This document shows positions 12,301-21,703 of a stretch of 64,000 bases of DNA, in pieces. The notes beneath the pieces are model-generated. The model was not told the DNA's origin. It was given only the letters and a program-made list of their open reading frames with translations, and searched no databases. The stretch spans positions 26,784,001 through 26,848,000 of the forward strand of contig NC_079883.1 in NCBI RefSeq assembly GCF_029227915.1. Direction: 5' to 3'. The stretch's first letter is position 1; each line of letters opens with the position of its first letter. The position numbers were made by a program, and so were the translations under genes. This DNA comes from Hydractinia symbiolongicarpus. Taxonomy: Eukaryota; Cnidaria; Hydrozoa; Anthoathecata; Hydractiniidae.

Positions 12301-14198
12301 TGAACGCACACACAAGAAAAGGTGTTTAAGGAATTGGTCAAAATTAGTCAAATGGAGATACCGCGCTAATCTATAGTATTTTGATTTTAAAATTTAGGAA
12401 TTATCGAAATACACAGACGAGGAACATCCAGACAAATATTTCATTAGTGAAGCAATGAAGGAAATGGAGGATTTGATATCATCGTTAAATAGCTCTATCC
12501 ACAGTTCCATGGCTTTTTATTCAGCTAGTGATAGCAGACGTAAAAAGATGTCAAGACAACTTCAAAGTAAAAAGAGAAAACAGCGCTCGTCTGTCATAAC
12601 AAAGTAAGAGGAAACATTTTGTTGTTAACTTAAAAATAATCCTGCTGATTTCTTTACTTAAACACATTTTGCTGCTTGTACGTTATTGCAGCACACAATG
12701 AAAGGTAATGAGGTGTTTGTCTAAAACTGCCTGGTTTAGTTTAAGACATTGAAAAGATACCACTGATAAAGACTAGTGGTTTACAAGCTTGGAATTTAAC
12801 CTGAAGTTGGCCTGAAAAAAACAATAAAAGATTCTAAAAGAGTATTACCGCTGGCTAGCAAAAAAAATATTTACAGTAGAACCCTTTACTCTGTTTTTCC
12901 TCGGGATGACAAAAAGTACTCAGTTAGGCATTACTAATTGTGCCTAATATTTCTGATAGGTCAACGAAAAAACTTGGATCTGTCAACGAAGGGAAACCTT
13001 CTGATCCTGATCAAGGGTATTGTAGTTTTGGAGAACCAAAAGACGAATCACCGGAGGACGACACTTCTCCAAGAAAAGGTCGCTCATCAACGTGGCGTGC
13101 TGGTAAACGTTCCATGTCGATGGTTTCTGCAACAAGTGAGGATAGTCGAAACGGTGGTGTTATTATGAGGAAAAGATATGAAAATAATTTATCGGGAAGA
13201 AATACAGATACGAGAAAATCGTAAGTGACCTTTCATCCCTTTTAGCTATACTTCCAAATTTTTGATGAATTGATTCTGTGAAGAAACACAGGAAGTGCGA
13301 GAGGTTTTGACCTTCTGTTTTTTCTCTCAGATGGAGACGCTCGCTTGGTGCAGTTTTCTCACAGTTCTGGTCCAAAGAAGAAGCATCGAGCACTAACAGC
13401 AGTTGCAAGAAAACAAGCAAACAACACTCTCATGCTGATGATAACACTTCAAACGAAGAAAAATCTGACCAAACGAAAGCCAACGACACGCCTGATCATT
13501 CACGTGTGCCAACACGAAAAACCAGTAATGCAAGACGTAAATTAGCTATCATTCAAACTCCCCCACCAGAGGAAGTAAAGAATGATGTAAATGATAATGT
13601 ACAGGAATTGAATGATTTGATTAGAGATTCTTCCATAGACGATGACAGGATGATTGTAAGCTCTCCTGTATCAGTAGACATACCTAGTATCACTTCTTCT
13701 ATAGCCTCTGAGGAGGAGATTGAACGCTGTCCTTCTACCGAATCAGAGAGTTCGGCGGCTTCTTTAAAAACTCCTAACTCGCCCCAACATTTTAAAAGAG
13801 GGAAATTACGCGGGAGTGCTGGTCCTGTTTTTAAGTCGATATTTAACAAAAACAGTCAACTTCAAAAGACGTTGTCATGGGACGAATTGAATACTCTAAA
13901 CACTTCACAAGATGAAAAAAGACAAAAAAGATTTTCTTTTAGAAAATCAAGGAACAATTCAAAGGACCAAATTTTAACTAGTAGCGATCAAATAGACTCA
14001 TCGATTTCATCGCGATCTTTGAATAAAGACAATATTTCTATATCCAGCACAGAGACAATTTCAAGTAAAAATTCGAGCAATATGAAAGAAGACGAAGTCT
14101 TTGCCGAAAGCAATAATGGCAGCTTCAAGCAACCATCGAAGGAGAAAAAAAGCAAAGTTATGAAAACATTGAAGCGTTTCGTCAGTAAAAGCAAATAG
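2782..14198 (+). CDS. Dbl-homology (DH) Rho guanine nucleotide exchange factor, multi-exon with alternative first exons
   Basis: Predicted Rho-family GEF. Common exons: 11048-11147, 11345-11619, 11734-12030, 12155-12250, 12398-12603, 12960-13220 and 13331-14198 (TAG). All have GT-AG borders and matching phases and give 700 shared residues. The DH domain spans about shared residues 99-300. Its first helix contains RLLIMDEILETEKNYICCL and its conserved third region contains LDLPSFLLSPVQRLPRY, the Dbl-family PVQR(I/L)PRY signature. Known DH domains exchange GDP for GTP on Rho, Rac or Cdc42; the substrate here cannot be told. The long C-terminal part is Ser/Lys-rich and low in complexity, ending in a basic Lys-rich tail. 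No PH domain is recognisable after the DH domain, which is unusual. Four first exons, entered separately, each end in phase 0 and join the phase-0 acceptor at 11048, giving predicted isoforms of about 900, 792, 866 and 763 residues. The exact vertebrate orthologue is not recognised. Confidence 0.85.
3382..6297 (+). other. Non-coding interval between RhoGEF first exons 1a and 1b
   Basis: No coding exon is seen. Degenerate arms of the CAACCTCGT repeat family occur near 3597, 4064, 4633-4713 and 5211. The end of the interval probably contains the promoter or 5' UTR of exon 1b. Confidence 0.4.
4633..4713. repeat. Degenerate palindromic MITE, CAACCTCGT family
   Basis: The left arm is CCAACTTCGTTCCCGGCG and the right arm contains GACAACGAGGTGC. 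Size and foldback arrangement match the clearer copies at 903 and 6594, though the arms are more diverged. Confidence 0.4.
6298..6573 (+). CDS. RhoGEF alternative first exon 1b
   Basis: ATG at 6298 opens 92 codons ending KMEAAE before the donor GTTTGT, in phase 0. A second in-frame ATG lies at 6328. The peptide has a Ser/Thr-Pro-rich start (TPSPSSETIKPDSPSTKK) and a basic region (RRFEARRGTLIG). No domain is recognised. It can splice in frame to the common exon at 11048. Confidence 0.65.
6594..6684. repeat. Palindromic MITE, CAACCTCGT family
   Basis: The left arm is CATCCTCGTCTCCAG and the right arm ends CTGGAAGCGAGGTTG. It shares AGCCGTTATTAC and AAGGCAAAATG with the copy at 903-978. It begins only about 20 bp after the exon 1b donor. 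Confidence 0.65.
7600..8097 (+). CDS. RhoGEF alternative first exon 1c with repeated RRxTFT-like motifs
   Basis: ATG at 7600 opens 166 codons ending IPKCK before the donor GTAACC, in phase 0. The peptide is Arg/Ser/Thr-rich and contains a recurrent basic motif: SRRRTFTSA, SRRPTFTSN, RRTTSTSF and TRRKTFTVI, plus KTRTSFTF earlier. The last three copies are preceded by a linker of the type PSKPTL or a related segment. The spacing suggests an internal repeat of about 27-35 residues. The motif fits basophilic (PKA/AGC) kinase consensus sites; that function is inference. Confidence 0.72.
8098..9486 (+). other. Non-coding interval between RhoGEF first exons 1c and 1d
   Basis: No coding exon is supported. 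A poly-C run of 12 bases lies at 8888-8899. A short segment near 9030-9063 resembles part of the CAACCTCGT MITE core (CCCCTGAGTCGTTAG). The last part is the likely promoter or 5' UTR of exon 1d. Confidence 0.4.
9487..9675 (+). CDS. RhoGEF alternative first exon 1d
   Basis: ATG at 9487 opens 63 codons ending RRCSE before the donor GTAAGT, in phase 0. It is the shortest of the four alternative N-termini and the one nearest the common exon. The second half is basic (GRKPSNAFQKRPVRR). No known domain is seen. Confidence 0.65.
11048..11147 (+). CDS. RhoGEF first common exon
   Basis: A strong acceptor (pyrimidine tract then TTTTTTTAG) opens an exon of 33 codons plus one base, starting PFLLDAITLQ and ending before GTAAGT. 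Its entry phase (0) accepts any of the four first exons and its exit phase (1) fits the next exon at 11345. This phase match is the main reason for joining the four first exons to the DH-coding part. Confidence 0.75.
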
Positions 14199-15246
14199 CA
14201 TCTGAAGCTCTCTCCATCTTTCTGTTGTCGTTTAGTTTAATTACGTTCGATTATTCCATGAACTGCCAATGTAAATTAAAAAGATAAATTTTATAAAAAT
14301 GGAATATATTTTTACAACTAACAATGTACATATATATAAAGAAAGAAATTTACCCTCTTTTCTCCCAGTGTTGCTTCTGCACATTTTTGTCTACACCATT
14401 TTTGTCGACGGTTGTTTTATTATTCACTATTTTTTGTAGATCTATGGAGATTGGAAAAACTAAAGTTTGTATTTTTAAATCAGTGACGTTTATCAACCTC
14501 GTGGCCTTTGTTATTTTTATTTATATTGGGTAGGCGAGACAAAAAGAGACAACAGACGTTGGGAACAAGTTGAACGTTTTATGTACGAGAAATTCACTTA
14601 TTCACAAATTCAAAACTGGTGTTACATTCTTCTTTCACACGCTACACCAAACCGACGAAATGTCGTTAAATCGAATCTCCACTTTGCGAGTTTAAGCGCG
14701 AAATTGTAAAGCGACAGAAAGAAAATTCTGTGCGCTCAACAATCTGTTCAAACTTTGGCGAGAAATTGGTCAAATGAAACAAAATTACGTAATGTGGTTT
14801 GACGATGAGTGGATGAAAAGCGTTAGTGTTTATCGTTAAAAAATAAGAAGACTAAAGAGAGAAGACAATAATCAGCAAACAATTTTTGGAAAAAGAAAAT
14901 TCTGCACACAAAAAATAGAAACTAGTGAGACCACGTGACTACGGACTATTCTTTTTTTATTATTTACATGTTGGTGGGCCAATAGTTCATCACAGGTTAA
15001 TTGCGGTTCCTGAAGTAAGTAATTATACTTTGTTGAGAGGCTTGGCTTTGATTGCATTCAGTATTCAAGTATGAACAAAGATGGCTACTAGTGTCACTGA
15101 AGGATATACTTTAGAAACCCAATGTTTTTCCAAATCTAAAATGGTAGACTAGTGAAAAGGGTGGTCACAGGGCATGAATACTAGGGTGTGCTCCCTATCC
15201 CAGGCCCTTAAGGTAACTAACCAATACTGTTGTAGATCCAGGCCCC

Positions 15247-15496
15247 TAAGATTGCCTTGGCTGCCTATGAAATGAGAGCAGCTAAGTCAACTAGTTCCCA
15301 TCATCACATTTTGCTAATAATTTGGTTTGCCCACCCACCCACCTTTTTAATATATACTTTTCTTTTTTCTTTTATGTACATCAATCACTTCATGTACTGG
15401 CGTCTTACTAAGGGTAAGGATGGAAACACACGCATCTGGTTTGGCCCCCCTGATACCAAACCTGGCATCCCCCCCTTTCCCCAAACTCAAGTGTAG
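15247..15496 (+). other. Coding-like fragment of unknown origin
   Basis: One open frame runs through APKIALAAYEMRAAKS, then a hydrophobic AT-rich stretch, then YWRLTKGKDGNTRIWFGPP and a Pro-rich end with TAG at 15494-15496. The segment is richer in G and C than its surroundings and its two ends look protein-like. No start, partner exon or family is recognised. It could be a transposon-derived fragment or a decayed exon pair. Confidence 0.2.
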
Positions 15497-16044
15497 TTAT
15501 GACATAAAACAAGAGAAATATACTTCTAACAATATCTGTCATTGTTGTTGTTTGCTTTCGTGTTGTTGCTTCAGAACAATAGCAATTAATTAGCTACTCT
15601 CGCATGACATTTAGGAAAATTTAAGGAGCTTCTGTTAAAGGTTATTTATTTAGTCAGGTTTTTATTAAGTCTAAACCAGACTAAAGTATCAAAAATTCAC
15701 AATCAGTATTTGAGATAAGTAGGAAGTTTATACAAAAATCACATGTTTGACATTGGTCTTTCCTAAAACTTTGACAAACAATGTGTTAAAAAAACAATAT
15801 GTATATCAATAAGATCAAGTATATATACAAAGCAACGAATTCTGTTAAGTAAATGATAGCGGCTCTGACATCAGGCAATAAATTAGGAACGAGGATGGAT
15901 ACATACTATACATAAAAACATAAGATTCCTTCTTATAACATAAGAAAAAAACAAATTCAATAACACTTTTCACTATTCTACACTCCATTACAAAATTTAA
16001 TGTCTAATAAAACTTCTTCTTTTTCACTCAGCTTTTAGTTTGAT

Positions 16045-16440
16045 CGTTGTTCTCTGTATGGTTTTATTATTAATTCATTAGATTGCGATTGGGCACAAAA
16101 GAGCTCCATCGTCAAATATAGCCAACACTTGTTAGAGAGAGCACGTATACAACGAAATAATATTGTCCAGCCATTGATGTTTTTTTCTCTCACAGTCCTG
16201 CGGAAAATATATCCTCGTGAGTACCGAATAAACAGCGGAGGAGGGAGTAAACGGAGTGTGGTGGGGTGGACAGAGTGGCAGAACATATATTGAATAATTA
16301 GGGAGGCGGAACAGTTTGTGGAAGCGATGGAAAGAAGAACGCATGAATATTTCAAAGTAAAGGCTTTACAATTTCTTGAGAAAGAAATAACAAGAAGCTC
16401 TGCTGCTCGAACATTTCTGTCTAAGCCTGGAAAATTGTAA
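16045..16440 (+). other. Coding-like fragment interrupted by a stop
   Basis: A plus-strand frame is open for about 80 codons (containing DWAQKSSIVKYSQHLLERAR) to a TGA near 16293. After one TAG-like or acceptor-like ATTAG the same region continues with EAEQFVEAMERRTHEYFKVK and a helical, charged segment to TAA near 16440. It reads like two small exons or a broken ORF of an unidentified protein. An opposing minus-strand frame covers the same DNA and is thought to be its shadow. Confidence 0.2.
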
Positions 16441-17722
16441 AATTTGAAGTAATCCTTGAAAACCAAGAATTATGGGGTAAACAAATCATTGAGTATCTTA
16501 AATCTTAATTATTGTAATTAACATGCAATGGTAAAATATAACTAAATAAGGAAAATTAAAAATGAAAAAATTTACATATAGTATTCTAAAATAATGGTTA
16601 AAACTTTAACCGGATAATTTTAAAACTGATCTGAAAATTTGGTAAATACCAGGATACAAATCCTGTTATGTATAACCGATTCGAATCTAATAACTTCCAA
16701 ACAAGTTCAATTTAATGAACGAAGTGTAGTATTTTTGTGAAAATGCTGATGATGGATGTTTTGATAACAGCTAATGTGAAGAAGAAAAAACGTTTTAAAA
16801 ATGAGAAACAAAAATCTTACTCGATATTTTCCGCGTTTAGTTAATAATCTCCATATGCGCAACACTCCATTTCAAAAAAATTCGGGAAAAGCGCGTTTTG
16901 GCAATTTGGCAGTACATGAAACTCGGGAAACAACGTATTTGTGCCTCTTGCAACTTTGTTAATAACTCTATATACATCAACACCTAAAGGCTGCCATGAA
17001 GATGTCATTATTTTCTACACGAGCCGCACCATAAGTTATCTGAAAATACAGTTTTACCATAAACTACATTAATACCAGGTTGCTTTAATTATTGTATCTT
17101 TATCCTCTCTTTGTCTATTTTATTTGAAAAGGGAATTTAATTAATGTCATGAGATGCACAAGGTATATATATAGCTATATATAAACTTAATCAGACTGGC
17201 TTTTGATATCTTTGTTAAACAAGTACCATGTTAAGCAGGTGATCTATAATCCAATCTGACAAATTCAATTTGTCAATTTTGAAAGCTGTATACAATACAC
17301 TGTTCATTTTGTTGAAATCCATTTATTGAAATTCGACAAATTTGATTGTTTATTATCATTTTGATTTCTCAAATTTGGATTTCATTTTGGAGAGCCTGAT
17401 TAGTTGCAATTTTTCACATTGTAGAATCTGATTGATCATTCAGATTCAAAAAGTTGAACATTTCCAACTTTCCAAATTTACCATTGACAAATTGATTTTT
17501 AAAAAGGGTAAACACACAATTAAATTTATGGATTTGAAAAATCGATGGCCCTCTTTGTAAGGCCTCTTACAAAAGTACGCTAAGATTTTTTTAAAGATTT
17601 TTTTTTTTTTTTCGTTAAACAGTAACAAATTTGTAAACTATTTTTTGAAAAGTTGTCGAGAACAAGGATAGATATATTTTTAATTTGTTGTTATAATTCC
17701 AACATCTTTTTATGTTTTTCAG

Positions 17723-17814
17723 CCAACAACAGAAGTTTACCATCTATTGGCCATATGTCTATAGACGAAAATCATAGAGCAAAAAAAGTTCTGTTAAGAA
17801 TTTTTGAGATGAAG
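17723..17814 (+). other. Orphan exon-like segment
   Basis: A pyrimidine-rich acceptor (TTTTTCAG) is followed by 92 bp encoding NNRSLPSIGHMSIDENHRAK and a further basic helix-like stretch, ending at a good donor (AAG|GTAAAT). Composition and borders look like a real internal exon. No partner exon could be identified on the plus strand between 14.2 and 21.7 kb, so it may be part of an undetected small gene or a relic. Confidence 0.3.
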
Positions 17815-17969
17815 GTAAATTCTGAAGTTTCTCACGTTATAAAAACCACGGAATGTTTTTAGTGGGTTAGATATTTTTAAATATCAAGTATTTTCTAACA
17901 AACCTTGGAAATATGTTTTTGGTGAGTCCAAGAAAGTTCTTCAAGAAAATTAGGCAGACAAGAGGAATT

Positions 17970-18418
17970 GATAATAAGCCTGTAAAAGGATAATTACACG
18001 GTACGTATATGGCTAATTATCGGATAGGGATCGTTTTTACCAACATTTTCACAATTTTTTTCGTTATTGGTCTCCCCATAGCCATCTATATAGATTCACA
18101 TAATATTCTACTTCAATGAAAACCAAAACAAGAAACAATTGTGCAAGAAAGATATTAATTTTACCGTATAATAAGTCGTATGAGCGACTAATTAAACTCG
18201 ATGTTGTATTATCAAACAACGAACTATTTTGAGTTCAAAAAAAAAGAAAATGGGAAAGACCTAGTAGGTTGTGAAGAACATGAAGAAACCTTTAATTACA
18301 ATGGACATCGAAAAGAATTATGGAAATTAAAGTAAAAACGATCTCTAGCGTATAATTTATATTGTATGTACCGTATTATCCTGTATCGGGTAACATTCCT
18401 GTTACAGGCTAATTATCA
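17970..18418. repeat. Foldback element (MITE-like), about 450 bp
   Basis: The left end carries TGATAATAAGCCTGTAAAAG. The right end is the reverse complement of TGATAATTAGCCTGTAACAG. Both ends also share a CGGTAC(G/A)TA motif further inside. No coding capacity is seen. Interpreted as a non-autonomous DNA transposon; no target-site duplication was confirmed. Confidence 0.5.
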
Positions 18419-20032
18419 GTTCACCCTGACCGTTAGATGCCGGCAATAATAAACTTTCTTCATGCTTTGATAACTTTTCTGTCAAATATATTTAAAAAAT
18501 ATATGTGACAAATATATTTTTATCCCGATAGAAGCAGCCACACAAAGTATCCTTTAGAACTTATTTATAGCCCCCTTTTTAGCCTCCCCAAACGAAAAGG
18601 GGTTTGCTGTTCCGACCTTATGGAAAAATTACGCAAAGCAGGACAAAGGTTTTTTGTTGGTAGCCGCTTAAGAAAAAAAAGGGGTGCTCTAGTAAAAGCA
18701 CTATTTTTTGTAACTAGCTAGCTCGCTGGTTACATAAATTTGACTAATAAGGGCAAATCAGTACTAAAACGTGAAATAGCTACCCAGCTCACTTTTCTCA
18801 CTTATAATAAAATAATTCTTACCTGATAAAATGCACGAATTTAAAAAAAAGTATCAAGCTCCGTTTCATGTTAGCTAGCTACATCACTAAGTCTAGCTAC
18901 AAAATATATAAGCACTTTTGGTCATGGCTGGTATTTGGCCACTGAATGTTCTGGCCACACGAAAAATAAACCCTGGAAATTATTTACAATCTGTGTCTGA
19001 ATTGGTCATTGGCAGAGTTTGAAATTAAGCATCTTCTTCTTCATTGGCATAAAGCATTATTAATGGCTTTCGAATAAAAGTAAATTTCTCATAGTTCCCA
19101 TATGTTTTGGCCGGGATAGAAACAACTTAGTGACGTCGGGCTTTGGGTTGTCTCTATCTATATTTTAACATCCCTAAAGCTCTGTCTATCACACTTATCT
19201 GTAAAGGATATCTTCTTACGACTGACCTAGCAAGATTACAGTGCAGGGCATAATATTTTTGCATAAGGCCATTATTGGCTATTTCGAGAAATGGTCAATC
19301 AACATGACTTTGCCTGCACTTTGCAGCTGGTAGGCTGCAAAATTTTTACTTTTGAAGGAGTTATGCAAAGCAACCAACGCCGAAAACACACGAGCTGGAG
19401 AAGTGCGAGAAATGAAGGAATCCGGGCGTGCTAATGTCAGCAATCTGAACTCCAAAGAAGGATACACTGAATCAGTGCGTCGTGTTTTTCCTGCGCGCGG
19501 AGAAATGGAGGTAATGTGTCCGTTTGGTTTGTTTACATCTTTACCTCCATTTCTGGCCGCGCATCGGGCTACATAATCAATTAGATGCGCGCGCAAGTAA
19601 ATATGGGGACTGTGATTCCATATATTGCATGTTAGTTACATGCAAACGAATTTCTTTATTACTTGTGGTTATGAGCTTTGAAATTTCACCCTTCTTTGCA
19701 AAAATTTAGGTCTTTACCTTGGCCACATTATTACATCTCAAATTTTAGGAAGCTGATTACTTTTTGGCAAAAAAAGATTGTAGATCTAGACTCAGTCACA
19801 CAAGTCACAAAGTGGTCATATACATGGATATATTTTCCAAGATAAAGTTGAGTTAAACAAAAAACAAAAAAATATTATTTCTTTTAAAAATAAAATCATT
19901 ATTAAAAACGAGAACTCTTACAGAGACTATTATATCTATTCTCTTATTAACAATCACAGTTTGAAAATTGTGGTCGGCTTACGGCCAAACTTTAAGTAAC
20001 TTATTTCGCTCCATCGCCTCGAGCTGTTGCAT

Positions 20033-20657
20033 TTGGGTAGAGCGACCCTGAAACTACTTAATCTTGTAGAAAATTCACTCTACTTTCAGAAAAATCGAGA
20101 TACTTTAAGGGTCAAAATTTTCGCGGGAGGATAAAAAATCGCGAAGTTAATTTTCGCGAATTCTACTTCTGGAAGAAATTTTACAGAAAAAAATTTCGCG
20201 AATTTTCCAAAATTTTTTTATTTTTGGGAATAAAAAATTTCGCAAATGACAATGAATCAATCAAATATTATATAGAAAAAATTCACCAAATTATTATTTC
20301 ACTCTGCTCTTTGTTTTTGTCTTGAAATTTGAAATTTCTGATACGAAGATATTCAAACCATTCCGTTTTTCGGTTTTTAGAGCTGACTTTCCCACTTTGA
20401 GTCGGGCTTTGGAAACATTTTTAGAGTTTTAAACCATTTTTCGGACTTTTGCGATTTTTAGAAAAAGTTGATTTTTCGCGAAAATAACTTTCGCGAATTT
20501 CAGGTTAATATTCTAACTGGGCAGAAATGTTTGCGAAAAGGGGCCAAAATCGCAAAAATCACGAAAACTTCAGCCCTTAAAGTAGAGTGTCCAAACGTCA
20601 CTGGATTTTGAGATATAGTCTTTTTAAAATGGTAATCAAGATGACTCGCTCTACCCA
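20033..20657. repeat. Foldback element, about 625 bp, with nested inverted repeats
   Basis: The outer 13-bp arms are perfect: TTGGGTAGAGCGA at 20033-20045 and its reverse complement at 20645-20657. Inside lies a second inverted pair: CACTCTACTTT at 20076-20086, matched by CCCTTAAAGTAGAGTG at 20574-20589. The interior is AT-rich with many TTTCGCGAA-type words. Probably a non-autonomous transposon. Confidence 0.6.
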
Positions 20658-20746
20658 ACCTCGATTCCAGGGGTTTTTTTTATTTTTTGATATTTTCTTA
20701 CTGTCACTTATATCAAAAAGACAAAAAAAGCCCTGGGATCAAGGTT
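20656..20746. repeat. Palindromic MITE, CAACCTCGT family
   Basis: The left arm is CAACCTCGATTCCAGGGG and the right arm is AGCCCTGGGATCAAGGTT, around a T-rich then A-rich core. It directly abuts the right end of the foldback element at 20033-20657. Confidence 0.6.
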
Positions 20747-21703
20747 ACCGCTCTGCATGTACACTTTAAAAAATCAAGAAGTTTTTAAATCACCTATTTA
20801 TACAAATGTTGAATTTCTTTGTCGACTATTTATTAAGTAGAAACGTTATGAATGAGCTTAAAATTCCAGTTAGAATACAGATACTTTAATGCCAAAACAA
20901 AATTCACTTTCCTTTTCATTCTGTATAGCGGGGATATACGAACAACTATACCTTATTCATTGACATAATTATATGATCCTCTTTTTTCCAATTTTGAAAA
21001 TTTATATAGAATAATTCTAACACGTTTATTTAACTTTTTTTTAAGTTTTTGGATGTTTTGTGCCATAATTTAAGGTTCTAAAGAAGATATACAAAAGGAA
21101 AATACCTGGGTACAAACCATTCTCGTCCCCAGAGCTCTTTGAGTTTAAATCATCTACAACCCGAATTGTTAAACAATTGCCTGCTTTTAAATGTAACAAA
21201 AATTAACAAAAGTTATCAAATGTGGTTGGAAAATCCAAGTAATCGAGATTTCCATTTATCTCCATATTCCCTCCAATTCCTTTTACAGGGCAGGACAGAT
21301 GGGAAGTGTTGATCTATGGAATAAAGAGCTTAAGAGAAGAGGGGAAAAAAAAAATTTTCCACCAGAAACACGAAAGAGTTTGAAAAAATTCGAATACTTT
21401 TTTTAAAACTTTATTTTGTGCTCTAAGAAAATATAGAGAAAATTGTGCTGTATTGGATATTTTATTTCTGTTCAGAATAACCCAAAATACTAAAAGGTCG
21501 AGAAAGTAAAAAACGACTTTCGCGGGTGGGTTGTTTGACCTCGTTCTAATGGATCCAAGTTAAAACGTTTGTTTTGCTCGACCCATTCTCTTTTTATAAA
21601 CACAACATGGAGGCTTAATATGAATGGAATGTTTTAGTTTTTTGTCCTAATATAATGACAGTTTATTCTTTATAATTTATTCAAACTGGAGTGGCTTTCT
21701 AAA

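Larger units (their letters stand above)
14199..21703. other. Interval between the RhoGEF and PP2A B56 genes
   Basis: About 7.5 kb without a demonstrable gene. It contains coding-like fragments near 15247-15496 and 16045-16440, an orphan exon-like segment at 17723-17814, foldback elements at 17970-18418 and 20033-20657, a CAACCTCGT-family element at 20656-20746, and a comparatively GC-rich patch near 19370-19600. Confidence 0.5.

Noticed and set aside
16035-16466. 143-codon minus-strand frame
   Set aside because: The opposite strand gives more protein-like residues, so this is probably a shadow, although neither is proven.
19279-19596. 105-codon minus-strand frame in the GC-rich patch
   Set aside because: Frames are open on both strands because of composition; no family, start context or exon structure supports it.
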